Below are positions 43,330 through 52,007 of a stretch of 64,000 nucleotides of DNA, piece after piece; positions within the stretch are counted from its first letter, which is position 1; the number at the start of each line of letters is the position of its first letter. Position numbers and translations under genes: made by a program. The DNA comes from Kitasatospora cheerisanensis KCTC 2395 (lineage in GTDB: Bacteria > Actinomycetota > Actinomycetes > Streptomycetales > Streptomycetaceae), in the NCBI RefSeq assembly GCF_000696185.1, contig NZ_KK853997.1:7185806-7249805 (forward strand), in the 5' to 3' direction. The notes under the pieces are model-generated. The model was not told where the DNA came from and made no database searches. It saw nothing but the letters and a program-made list of their open reading frames with translations.

Positions 43330-43372
43330 CGGTCGGAGATTGTTCCTGGGTACACGATGCGAGGGGCAGGGC

Positions 43373-43402
43373 ATGAACTGGTACGGCGTTCGATGGGCAT
43401 GA
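43373..43402 (+). CDS. Nine-codon leader peptide duplicated from the start of the next gene
   Basis: ATG 43373, with GAGGGG six bases upstream, opens the reading frame MNWYGVRWA, whose TGA (43400-43402) overlaps the next ATG (43399) as ATGA. The bases 43371-43389 and 43397-43415 are identical, so a 26-bp tandem duplication copied the gene start. The ribosome binding site now belongs to the short frame, and the real gene probably depends on re-initiation. Confidence 0.6.
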   Translation: MNWYGVRWA

Positions 43403-43713
43403 ACTGGTACGGCGTCCGCTGCGTGTTCCGGTGGACGGCCGGCGCGGGGCGGAGCTACGAGGAGCGGGTCACGCTCTGGCAGGCACCGTCGGCCGAGGAC
43501 GCGATCGCGCTGGCCGAGGCGGAGGCCGAGACGTACGCGGCCGAGAACGGCGTCGAGTACCTCGGGTTCGCCCAGTCCTACCGACTGGCCTCGCACGGGA
43601 CCCCGGGCGCGGGCACCGAGGTGTTCTCACTGCTGCGCGACAGCCGGCTGGAGCCGGACGCGTACCTCGATGCCTACTTCGACACCGGCTGCGAACGTCA
43701 GCAGCCACACTGA
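43399..43713 (+). CDS. DUF4288-like small protein
   Basis: A 104-residue protein starting MNWYGVRCVFRW, followed by SYEERVTLWQAPSAEDAIALAEAEAETYA (about 20-48), a pattern like DUF4288, and an acidic C-terminus (EPDAYLDAYFDTGC). Function unknown. The start is within a 26-bp tandem duplication that leaves it without its own ribosome binding site (see leader peptide). Confidence 0.65.
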   Translation: MNWYGVRCVFRWTAGAGRSYEERVTLWQAPSAEDAIALAEAEAETYAAENGVEYLGFAQSYRLASHGTPGAGTEVFSLLRDSRLEPDAYLDAYFDTGCERQQPH

Positions 43714-43734
43714 CCGCCGGGCGTCGGCAGGGGA

Positions 43735-44082
43735 TCAGAACGCCACGCGGAGAAGCCCCCAGACCAGGACGAGGCCCACCGCCGCGCCCAGCACCAGCGC
43801 CGCGACGGCCGCAGCCCGCCCGACTCCCTGCTCGAACGGCACGCTCGGCACGAGCTTGTGCAGCACGGGCGCCACCACCACGTGGAGCCCGAAGCCCAGG
43901 CCCAGACGCCAGTACGTCTCGCCCGCGCACGCCGCACGGAAGCGACCCCCGCACCCGCCCGGCTCGTCCGCGAACCCCGACACGACGAGAAACAGCCCAG
44001 CGGCATACACCGCCCCGAACAACGCCGTCACCCCGAAGTCGACCCGTCGCACCCTCCCGGCGTCCCTCCCGCCACCTGCCAT
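43735..44082 (-). CDS. Small multi-helix membrane protein, function unknown
   Basis: A 115-residue protein with three hydrophobic segments: about 15-37 (VTALFGAVYAAGLFLVVSGF), 55-72 (LGFGLHVVVAPVLHKLV) and 85-108 (AAAVAALVLGAAVGLVLVWG). Two Cys (GGCGGRFRAAC) lie in the first loop. ATG 44082 has GGCAGG upstream. I do not recognise the family. Confidence 0.6.
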   Translation of the reverse strand: MAGGGRDAGRVRRVDFGVTALFGAVYAAGLFLVVSGFADEPGGCGGRFRAACAGETYWRLGLGFGLHVVVAPVLHKLVPSVPFEQGVGRAAAVAALVLGAAVGLVLVWGLLRVAF

Positions 44083-44413
44083 CTCGCCCCCGAAAGCACC
44101 GAATTGAGAGCGTGGAGCATACCGTGACGGCCGGACGGCGCGCGGGTGGAGGCGCGGCCCACGACGCCTCGTGTGGAGCACCTTGCGGGCCGGTACCGGT
44201 CGTTGACACAGCGTTGGGCGTTGCTGTGCTGCTTTCGGCGGCGTCGCGGCCGAGGCGGGCGGCCGCCCTTGTGGTGGGTGGGGCCGGGCGGTTGGCGAGG
44301 AGTGCGCCTCATCGCCGGGGCGGCGGCCTGTCCGGCCCTGTGCTTGTGAGCGCGCCCGATCGTCGACCCGGCAGCGGTGGCGGGTCCTGGCCAGCGGCGG
44401 TACGGGCCAGCTC
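44083..44413. other. Intergenic region, no gene seen
   Basis: A 331-base gap between two leftward genes. A rightward TTGACA at 44203-44208 has no matching -10 and no rightward gene follows. Nothing else stands out. Confidence 0.35.
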
Positions 44414-45355
44414 CTAGCCTGCGGGGCGGGTGTCGGCCTTCGGTGGAGCGGCCTCCGGAGGAGCGGTCTGCGGAGGAGCGGTCAGCGGTGAAGTGGTCCG
44501 CGGGTGGGGGAGGGGGAGGGGCGGAGTCGAAGTCGGGGCGGTGAGGCGGGAGATGATGGCGGAGGTGGCGCGGGCCTCGGCCTGGTCGAGGCGGCGGGCC
44601 GAGCCGCGGAGGAGATGGCGGGCCTCGATCGCGGCGAGAGCCACCAGGCCGGGCAGCAGGTCCGTGGAGCGTGCCGCCACCCAGCGGGTGCCCTGGGTGG
44701 CCATCCACCACAGGTTCGCGCCGGGGCCGGGTGCTCGGACGGACAGTTCGACGGGCGGCGGGCCGACCGGATGGCCGGCCTCGGCGAGCAGCGTGTGGAA
44801 GCCGCGCGCGATCAACTGGTGCCCCACAGCGCTGGGGTGGAGCCGGTCCACGCTCAGCAGGGTGCGCTGCTCCGTCCACGGCAGGTCGGCCAGGTGCAGG
44901 TGCACGGCGTGGTGGTGCTCGGACAGGGCGTGGACCACCGCGTTGATGCCGCGCATCCGGCGCGCCAACGGACGGGCGAGCGGCGCCGGCAGCCGCAGCA
45001 GCCGGCCGGGGTCGGGCAGGCAGGCCGTCAGCGGGACGGTGCCCACCGCCGTCAACGAGGAGAGCACCGCCGCGACTTGACGCGAGGTGCGTTCCAGGTC
45101 GAAGGGCGCGCGCAGGGTGTCGTTGCCGCCGACGACCACGGCCGCGTACTGCGGGCGCAGGGCAAGGGCGGTGGGCAGTTGGGAGACCAGCAGGTCGCGG
45201 CTGAGCGCGCCGCTGCGGGCGAGGTTGCGGAAGTCCACGGGGCCTGGCGACAGGCTGGGCGCGAGCAGCGCCGCCCAGCCTCGCCAACCGCCGGGGACCG
45301 GGTCGCCGACGCCCTCGGTGAGGGAGTCGCCGAGCGCCGCGAACCGAACCGTCAT
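44414..45355 (-). CDS. SGNH/GDSL hydrolase with Pro-rich tail
   Basis: A 313-residue hydrolase. Block I ALGDSLTEG (about 7-15), block III VVVGGNDTLR (about 74-83) and block V DRLHPSAVGH (about 168-177) carry the catalytic triad. The last 45 residues are Pro/Thr/Ala-rich (SPLTAPPQTAPPEAAPP) and disordered. ATG 45355 has GGAGG six bases upstream, so I prefer it to the GTG three bases earlier. It is a second paralogue of the gene at 32.5 kb and follows two glycosyltransferases in the same direction. Confidence 0.87.
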   Translation of the reverse strand: MTVRFAALGDSLTEGVGDPVPGGWRGWAALLAPSLSPGPVDFRNLARSGALSRDLLVSQLPTALALRPQYAAVVVGGNDTLRAPFDLERTSRQVAAVLSSLTAVGTVPLTACLPDPGRLLRLPAPLARPLARRMRGINAVVHALSEHHHAVHLHLADLPWTEQRTLLSVDRLHPSAVGHQLIARGFHTLLAEAGHPVGPPPVELSVRAPGPGANLWWMATQGTRWVAARSTDLLPGLVALAAIEARHLLRGSARRLDQAEARATSAIISRLTAPTSTPPLPLPHPRTTSPLTAPPQTAPPEAAPPKADTRPAG

Positions 45356-45445
45356 CACGTCCCTCCGGTGGAGTTGGGGAGTTGGGGAGAAGGGATGTGG
45401 GCGTGGGGGAGTGGAGGAGTGGGGCGGAAGGGGAGCCGAGGGAAC

Positions 45446-45700
45446 CAGTAGCGGTCAGGCGGTGCGGTGACGGCCGGTCGGGCCGTCGGCGGTGGGGGTA
45501 TCGATGGTGGGGCCCGGTGGCGGCGGGGGTAGCGGCGGACACCGGGGTGCGTGGGGGGTGGCGAGAAAGGGGAAGTTGGCGGGCAGTAGCGGTCAGGTGG
45601 TGCGGTGATGGTTTGTCGGGCCGTTGGTGGCGGGGGCACCGGCGGACACCTGTGGTGCGTGGTGGGCGGCGAGGAAGGCGGCCGTGGCGGCTTCCCAGCT
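45446..45700. repeat. Diverged direct duplication of the 3' end of the downstream glycosyltransferase gene
   Basis: CAGTAGCGGTCAGG at 45446 recurs at 45584 (138 bp apart), and about 100 bases beyond each remain alignable with scattered changes and a gap. The right copy covers the stop and last codons of the GT4 gene; the left copy is non-coding debris between it and the SGNH gene. Confidence 0.65.
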
Positions 45701-46777
45701 GAACTCCTCGGCGCGGGAGCGGGCGACGGCCCGGCGCTCCGCTTCCGGACGGTCCAGCAACTCCCGGACGGCGTCGGCGAATCCAGCACCGGTGTCGGGG
45801 GCCGCGACGCCCGCGCCGCCGACCACCTGGGGCAGTGCGGAGGAACGGCTCACGGCGACGGGAGTGCCGCAGGCCAGCGTCTCCAGTGCGGCCAGGCCGA
45901 AGGTCTCGACCGGGCCCGGCGCGATCACTGCGTCCGCCGTGGCCAACAAGGCTGCTACGTCAGTGCGTTCGGCAAGATGGCCGAGGAAGGTGACCGGAAC
46001 GCGCAACTCGGCCGCCAGCCGTTCCAGCCGACGGCGCAGCGGACCCGTCCCGGCGACGGCCAGCACCGCCGGGATGCGGTGCCGCCGCCGCAACTCCGCC
46101 AGCGCCTGGAGCGCCCGTTCCGGACGCTTCTCGCCCGAGAGCCGCGAGCACATCACCAGCAACACCTGGTGCGGCTCCGCCAACCGCTCCCGCAACTCCG
46201 GGCTCCGGCGGCCGGGATGCATGGTCGTCAGATCGACGCCCAGCGGGGCCTGGGCGAGGTTGCCGACGCCGAGCCGCTCGAACTCCGCCGCCGCCCAGGC
46301 AGTGGTGCACAGCACCGTGTCGTACGCCCGCGCCGTACGGGAGTTGAGCGAGTCGGCGAGTCGGCGAGCCGCGCGGGGTGGCAGGCCCCAGGTGCCGAGC
46401 ACGCCCGTGGCGCTCTCGTGCGAGACCATCATCGACCGCACCCCGTGCGCCCTGGCCCAGTCACCGGTCCAACGGAGAGTGGTGCGGTCCGAGACCTCCA
46501 GCCGGTCCGGGGCCAAGTCGGCCAGGACCGAACCGAGTTCGCGCCGGTCCCGGAGGACCCGGTAGCCGCCGCTGCCCGGCACCCGGGGACCGGGCAGGGT
46601 GATCACCCGCCCCTGCTCGGTCCGTTCGTCGGTGCGGCGCGCCCCCGGGACCACCAGCACGGGCTGATGCCCCGCCGCCAGATAGCCGGCGCCGAGGTGC
46701 CGGAGCGCGGTCCGCAAGCCGCCGGACACCGGGGTGACGAAGTTCGCCACCCGCACGATACGCAGTGCCTCGCTCAT
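45593..46777 (-). CDS. GT4-family glycosyltransferase (mannosyltransferase-like)
   Basis: A 394-residue GT-B fold enzyme. The acceptor domain begins IVRVANFVTPVSGGLRTALRHLG; the donor domain shows VMCSRLSGEKRPERALQAL (about 207-225), VAGTGPLRRRLERL and the E-x7-E motif GPVETFGLAALETLACG (about 285-301). Members transfer mannose or glucose from nucleotide sugars to lipid or sugar acceptors. ATG 46777 overlaps the stop of the upstream glycosyltransferase (ATGA), so the two form a coupled pair. Confidence 0.88.
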   Translation of the reverse strand: MSEALRIVRVANFVTPVSGGLRTALRHLGAGYLAAGHQPVLVVPGARRTDERTEQGRVITLPGPRVPGSGGYRVLRDRRELGSVLADLAPDRLEVSDRTTLRWTGDWARAHGVRSMMVSHESATGVLGTWGLPPRAARRLADSLNSRTARAYDTVLCTTAWAAAEFERLGVGNLAQAPLGVDLTTMHPGRRSPELRERLAEPHQVLLVMCSRLSGEKRPERALQALAELRRRHRIPAVLAVAGTGPLRRRLERLAAELRVPVTFLGHLAERTDVAALLATADAVIAPGPVETFGLAALETLACGTPVAVSRSSALPQVVGGAGVAAPDTGAGFADAVRELLDRPEAERRAVARSRAEEFSWEAATAAFLAAHHAPQVSAGAPATNGPTNHHRTT

Positions 46778-48428
46778 GCCGGCTGCTCCTCGACCAACTC
46801 CCCGGCGGGCAGCACACCCGCCACGAGGAGGTCGGGGTCGGAGGGCGTCTCGGCGGCGGCCGGCGGTGCGAGAGGCGCAGGTGGTGCGGGCGGTATGGCG
46901 GGGGCGGGACCGGGGACGAGCAGCGGGGTCGGAGTCGGGGTCGGGGTGACGGACAGGGGCTGACGGGGCGTCGGAACCGGCGGGAGGGTGGGGGGCGCTT
47001 CGAGGGGGGACAGAGTCCGGGAAAGCGCTTTCCGGTCGGCGCGGTCGGTCCGGTCGGTGCGATCGGCGCGGTCGGGGGTATCGGGAAGTACGGGGAGGGC
47101 CGGGGTGACGGAAAGCGGTTTCCGGTTGGTCGGGGCGGCCGGCTCGGAGCTGCGGGAAAGCGGCTTCCCGATGGCGTGATCGACTGCGTCAAGGGTGCGG
47201 GAAAGCGGTTTCCCGACGGCCTGATCGGCTGGGTCAGGCGCGAGGGAAAGCGCTTTCCCGTTCCCCGTCGGAGTACTTGCGGCGAGGCGGGCGCGGTGTT
47301 CGGCGAGGACGTCCGCGTAGTGCTGGATCAGCTGGTCGCCGACCGCCTCCCAGGTGCGGTCGGTGACGTCGGCGCGGCCGGCCGCGCCGTAGCGGGTGCG
47401 GAGTTCGGGGTCGGCGGCGAGGGTGGCGACGGCGCGGGCGACGGCTCCGGCGTCGCGGGGGCGACCAGCAGGCCGGTGCGGTGGTGGCCGACCAGGTCGA
47501 GCGGTCCGCCGACGGAGGGGGCGACCACGGGGACGCCGCTGGCCATCGCTTCCTGGATGGTCTGGCAGAAGGTCTCCAGCGGGCCGGTGTGCACGAAGAC
47601 GTCCAAGGAGGCGAAGCAGCGGGCGAGTTCGGCGCCCGTCCGGCGGCCGAGGAAGACCGCGCCGGGCATCGCGGCCTTGAGGGCGGGGCTGCTGGGTCCG
47701 TCGCCGATCACCACGACTCGTACGCCGGGCAGTCGGGAGGTCTCGGCGAGCAGGTCGACCCGCTTCTCGGGGGCGAGCCGGCCGACGTAGCCGACCAGCA
47801 CTTCACCGCCGGGGGCCAGGGTGCGGTGCAGTGCTTCGTCCCGGTGGTCGGGGTGGAAACGCGCCGAGTCCACGCCCCGTGCCCAGATCCGGACTTGGCG
47901 GACGCCGTGGGCGGTCAGGTCCTGCGCGGCGGGGGTGGACGGGGCGAGGTTGCGGGCAGCGGAGCGGTGCACGGAGCGGATCCGCGCCCAGGCGAGTGCC
48001 GAGCCCAGTCCCCGGCCCATCCGGTACGCCTGCGCGTACCCGGCCAGGTCGGTCTGGTAGACGGCGACCGTGGGCAGGTCGAGGCGTTCGGTGATCCGGG
48101 CGGCCCGGGCACCGAGGATGAACGGACTGGCGAGGTGCACCACGTCCGGCTGGTGGGCGGTCAGTGCGGCGGCCAGCCGACGGCTGGGCAGCGCGATGCG
48201 CACCTGCGGGTAGCGGGGGAGCGGGACGGACGGAATGCGCACCACCGGCAGCGGTTCCCGGTCCGGGCCGAAGGACTGCGGCGGGCAGTGCGCGCCCCGC
48301 GCCGGCGCGGGCGTGATCACCAGCGGCTGGTGACCCCGCCGGACGAGGTGTTCGGCGGCCCGCAGCACGCTGTGGGCCACGCCGTTGACCTCGGGCGGGA
48401 AGGACTCGGTGACGATGGCGACTCGCAT
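46774..48428 (-). pseudogene. GT4-family alpha-mannosyltransferase with repeat-bearing tail, frameshifted by one missing base
   Basis: With one base restored this is a 551-residue protein. The catalytic part resembles GDP-mannose-dependent MgtA: AIVTESFPPEVNGVAHSVLR (about 4-23), YVGRLAPEKRVDLLAETS, GDGPSSPALKAA and E-x7-E in GPLETFCQTIQEAMASG (about 284-300). After GLLVAP the frame breaks at GGGGG (47457-47461; six would fit) and DAGAVARAVATLAADPELRT continues. The last 170 residues are a disordered Pro-rich tail that opens with a roughly 15-residue repeat GK(A/P)LSR, each unit encoded by a GGGAAAGCGCTTTCCC-type palindrome. It ends EEQPA, overlapping the next start. Confidence 0.83.
47020..47259. 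repeat. Cluster 2 of GGGAAAGCGCTTTCCC-type palindromes (5 copies, coding)
   Basis: Copies at 47020-47033, 47110-47123, 47153-47170, 47198-47215 and 47244-47259 (the last a perfect 16-mer). Three carry G for C in the centre (AAGCGG). On the minus strand all five are read in the same frame as (G/R)K(A/P)LS within the glycosyltransferase tail; the last four are spaced 43-46 bp. Confidence 0.85.
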
Positions 48429-48885
48429 GCCAACGTTGTGGCCAAGCCGGGCATGCGGCCGGACAAAGGGATCTTTCGCGCAGGCGAACGTCTGCCGCCA
48501 TTTCCGCACACCCGCTTGCTGCCACCGCCCGCGGTGGGCCGCGCTCGGGGCTGGTTCGCGCAAACGGTCTGCGCACTGTGCGCAAAGCTGCGCAGAACAA
48601 GGCTTGAACGAACACTTGACGGCATGTCGGGTTGCTGCTGCGATGTGTACCGCTCAACTCGCCGGATCGGCCCACCGTTCACCGCACGGCCCCGCAAGCG
48701 ACATGGCACAGCCCATCACCCCCACCCGGCCCGGCCCGTCCCGGTCGCTCGGCGACGCTCCGCTCTCGCACGCAAGCCCTCGCGCCCAGCACGCCCGCTC
48801 CCCGCACGCCCGCTCCCCACATGCCCCGCCCCTCGCAAGCCCTCGTCCCCGCACGCCCTCGCTCCCCCCGTTCAGGAGGAACCCG
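48429..48885 (+). promoter_or_regulatory. GH31 promoter region with TGCGCA dyads
   Basis: A rightward promoter reads TTGACG (48616-48621), 17 bases, TGCGAT (48639-48644). Upstream of the -35 lie a perfect dyad TGCGCA-CTG-TGCGCA (48570-48584) and CTGCGCAG (48588-48595), with GCGCAAA half-sites on either side. The leader to ATG 48886 is about 235 bases and contains repeated CCGCACGCCC-type stretches. The leftward glycosyltransferase start at 48428 shares the region. Confidence 0.5.
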
Positions 48886-51771
48886 ATGCGCTTCAGCCTG
48901 CGGATCCCATTGCCGAGGCGAGGACGGCCGCACCGGCCACCCCGCCGACCGCACGCGCCGGCCACGCCGAGCACGTCCCCTACGTCGCGCGGGCCGGGAA
49001 GCACCGGCCGCCGGCACACCGCCACCACGCTCGTCCTGCTGTTGCTGGCAAGCCTGTTCGCCGTCGTCGGCCCGGCCACCGCCGCGCACGCCACCACTGC
49101 CGGCAACGCCACCGGCGTGACCCGTTCCGGCGACACCTTCACCGTCGCCACCTCGGGCGGGGCCGCCGCCCGGATCCAGCTGGCCCGCGCCGACATCTTC
49201 CGGATCTGGCTGTCGCCGAACGGCGCGTTCACCAACGACCCGGCGGGCAGCGACCTGGCCGTCACCACCACGTTCGGCTCCGTCGGCGCCACCCTCGCCG
49301 ACGCCGGAAGCTACTGGCGGATCGACACCTCCGCGATCACCCTGCGGATCAACAAGGCCCCGCTGACCTTCGCGCTCTACCGCGCCGACAACGCCACGCT
49401 GCTCTGGGCCGAGTCCCAGCCCACGAGTTGGACCAACAGCCAGACCACCCAGTACCTCGGCCGCGCCGCGGACGAGCAGTTCTACGGCACCGGCCTGCAC
49501 CTCGGCGAATGGGCGCTCCGCGACAAGACCGTGCCGGTCGCCGTCTCCAACCAGTGGACCGAGAACAGCAACGCCAGCCCGGCCCCGTTCTACATGTCCA
49601 CCAACGGCTACGGCGTGATGCGCAACACCTGGGCCCCCGGCAGCTACAACTTCGGCGCCCCCACCCAACTCACCCACAACGAGAGCCGGTTCGATGCCTG
49701 GTACTTCGCCGGCAACTCGCTCAAGGACGTACTGAACGCCTACACCGACGTCACCGGCAAGCCGTTCCTCGCCCCGATCTGGGGACTCGAACTCGGCAAC
49801 GCCGACTGCTTCAACGCCTCCAACCCGGCCTACACCGGTGACCACAACCGGCTGCGCCACCAGACCACCCCCGACGTGGTCGGCTACGCCACCGACGCCC
49901 GCGCCGCCGACATGCCGTCCGGCTGGTTCCTGCCCAACGACGGCTACGGGTGCGGCTACACCGACCTGCCCACGGCGGCCGCCGGACTGAAGGACCGTGG
50001 CTTCCACACCGGACTGTGGACGTCCACCGGCCTCAGCAACATCAACTGGGAGGTGGGGACGGCCGGTTCGCGTGCCGTGAAGACGGACGTGGCGTGGATC
50101 GGCGGCGGCTACAAGACCGCGTTCACGGGCGTGAACCAGGCCGTGGCGGGCATCGAGAACAACTCCGACGGCCGCCGCTTCGTGTGGACCGTCGACGGCT
50201 GGGCCGGAACCCAGCGGAACGCCGTCGTCTGGACCGGCGACACCCACGGCACCTGGGACGCGATGCGCTGGCACGTCCCGTCCATCGCGGGCGCGGGCCT
50301 GTCCGGCCTCAACTACGCCTCCGGGGACGTCGACGGCATCTACGACGGCAGCCCGAAGACGTACGTCCGCGACCTCCAGTGGAAGGCCTTCACCCCGGCG
50401 TTCATGACCATGTCCGGCTGGGGCGCGAGCAATCCGGCCGCGGGCTACAACGATAAGCAGCCCTGGCGGTTCGCCGATCCGTACCTGTCGATCAACCGGA
50501 AGTACCTGCAGTTGAAGATGCGGCTGATGCCGTACATGTACACCATGAGCCGGGTCGCCACCGACACCGGCGTACCCGCCACCCGCGCCATGGTGCTGGA
50601 GTACCCGCAGGACCCGGTCGCACGCGGCAATCTGACGAGCGGTCAGTTCATGGCCGGTGACTCGTTCCTGGTCGCGCCGGTGGTCAGTGACTCCTCCGTC
50701 CGGGACGGCATCTACCTGCCCGCGGGCACCTGGACCGACTACTGGACCGGGAAGGCGTACACCGGGCCGGGCTGGCTGAACGGGTACAGCGCACCGCTCG
50801 ACACGCTGCCGCTGTTCGTCAAGTCCGGTGCGGCCGTGCCGATGTGGCCGCAGATGAACTACACCGGCGAGAAGCCCGTCTCCACCCTCACCTACGACGT
50901 GTACCCGCGCGGGAACTCCTCGTTCACCCTGTACGAGGACGACGGCACCACCCGCGCCTACCAGAGCGGCGCGTCCTCCCGGCAGCGGGTCGACGTCACC
51001 GCCCCGAACGGCGGTTCGGGCGACGTGACGCTCGCCGTGGCCGCCGCGAACGGCAGCTACGCGGGACAACTCGCAGCCCGGGACTACGAGTTCACCGTCC
51101 ACGCGGCCGCCGCGCCGAGCGGCGTCACGGTGGGGGCGACCGCGCTGACGAAGCTGAGCAGCAAGGCCACGTACGACGCGGCGAGCACCGGCTGGTACTT
51201 CGACGCCGCCGACCGCTCCGGCACCCTCTGGATCAAGGCCGGGAACCACGCCGTCACCGGCGCCTTCACCGTCACCGCCACCGGGCTCACCCTGCCGGCG
51301 GGCACGCCCGTCACCGCCAGCGGGCCCATCCCGCAGGCGAATTGGAAGGTCGTCTCGGCGGACAGTCAGGAGACCGCGGCGGAGAACGGCGCCGCCGCCA
51401 ACGCCATCGACGGCAACAGCGGCACCATCTGGCACACCCAGTGGTCCGGAACCGCCGCCCCGCTGCCGCACGAGATCCAACTCGACCTGGGCGCCCGCTA
51501 CAGCGTCGACAGCCTCGGCTACCTGCCCCGCCAGGACGGCGGCGTCAACGGACGGATCGGCGGTTACGAGATCTACGTCTCGGACAGCACCACCACCTGG
51601 GGGAGCCCCGTCGCCACCGGGACGTTCGCCGACACCGCCACCGCGAAGCGCGTCAACTTCGCCGCGAAGAGCGGACGTTACGTGCGCCTGCGGGCGCTGA
51701 GCGAGGCCGGCAATCGAGGGCCGTGGACCAGCGCCGCGGAGATCACCGCCACCGGAACCCCCGTGCCGTGA
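48886..51771 (+). CDS. Secreted GH31 alpha-glycosidase with C-terminal F5/8-type domain
   Basis: A 961-residue exported enzyme. A long basic N-terminus leads to a signal helix (TTLVLLLLASLFAVVGPATAAHA, about 47-69). The N-terminal beta domain spans about 75-270. The (beta/alpha)8 barrel begins near PFLAPIWGLELGNADCFN; a candidate nucleophile Asp is in TDVAWIGGGYK, and the acid/base region around FVWTVDGWAGTQRNAVVWTGD (about 425-446) is intact. The C-terminal beta domains follow, and the last 135 residues (about 825-961) are a discoidin/CBM32-like module. ATG 48886 has AGGAGGA. The catalytic Asp assignment is tentative; the substrate may be an alpha-glucan or another alpha-linked glycan. Confidence 0.87.
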   Translation: MRFSLRIPLPRRGRPHRPPRRPHAPATPSTSPTSRGPGSTGRRHTATTLVLLLLASLFAVVGPATAAHATTAGNATGVTRSGDTFTVATSGGAAARIQLARADIFRIWLSPNGAFTNDPAGSDLAVTTTFGSVGATLADAGSYWRIDTSAITLRINKAPLTFALYRADNATLLWAESQPTSWTNSQTTQYLGRAADEQFYGTGLHLGEWALRDKTVPVAVSNQWTENSNASPAPFYMSTNGYGVMRNTWAPGSYNFGAPTQLTHNESRFDAWYFAGNSLKDVLNAYTDVTGKPFLAPIWGLELGNADCFNASNPAYTGDHNRLRHQTTPDVVGYATDARAADMPSGWFLPNDGYGCGYTDLPTAAAGLKDRGFHTGLWTSTGLSNINWEVGTAGSRAVKTDVAWIGGGYKTAFTGVNQAVAGIENNSDGRRFVWTVDGWAGTQRNAVVWTGDTHGTWDAMRWHVPSIAGAGLSGLNYASGDVDGIYDGSPKTYVRDLQWKAFTPAFMTMSGWGASNPAAGYNDKQPWRFADPYLSINRKYLQLKMRLMPYMYTMSRVATDTGVPATRAMVLEYPQDPVARGNLTSGQFMAGDSFLVAPVVSDSSVRDGIYLPAGTWTDYWTGKAYTGPGWLNGYSAPLDTLPLFVKSGAAVPMWPQMNYTGEKPVSTLTYDVYPRGNSSFTLYEDDGTTRAYQSGASSRQRVDVTAPNGGSGDVTLAVAAANGSYAGQLAARDYEFTVHAAAAPSGVTVGATALTKLSSKATYDAASTGWYFDAADRSGTLWIKAGNHAVTGAFTVTATGLTLPAGTPVTASGPIPQANWKVVSADSQETAAENGAAANAIDGNSGTIWHTQWSGTAAPLPHEIQLDLGARYSVDSLGYLPRQDGGVNGRIGGYEIYVSDSTTTWGSPVATGTFADTATAKRVNFAAKSGRYVRLRALSEAGNRGPWTSAAEITATGTPVP

Positions 51772-51781
51772 CCGGACGCCG

Positions 51782-51815
51782 CCCGTCCCGTCCTCGGCTG
51801 CCGCGACGGGACGGG
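51782..51815. terminator. Hairpin between convergent GH31 and phosphatase genes
   Basis: CCCGTCCCGTC (51782-51792) pairs perfectly with 51805-51815 around a 12-base loop, about ten bases after the GH31 stop. Confidence 0.6.
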
Positions 51816-52007
51816 GCGGGCGGCGGTGGCGCGGAACTCGGCGGGTCCGTCAGCCGCCCGGCGGCTGGCGGACCCGCCTCGGCCCGTGAACCGCGGGGCC
51901 GGCGGACCGGCTCCCGAAGCTCGTCGGCACCACGGACTCGGCGAGCGCAGCGATCACCACGGTTGGCAGACAACCGACTTGCGGAGCGCTCCCGGTCGAC
52001 GACGCCG

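Noticed and set aside
44203-44226. Rightward promoter with a TTGACA box at 44.2 kb
   Set aside because: No -10 at a suitable distance and no rightward gene follows.
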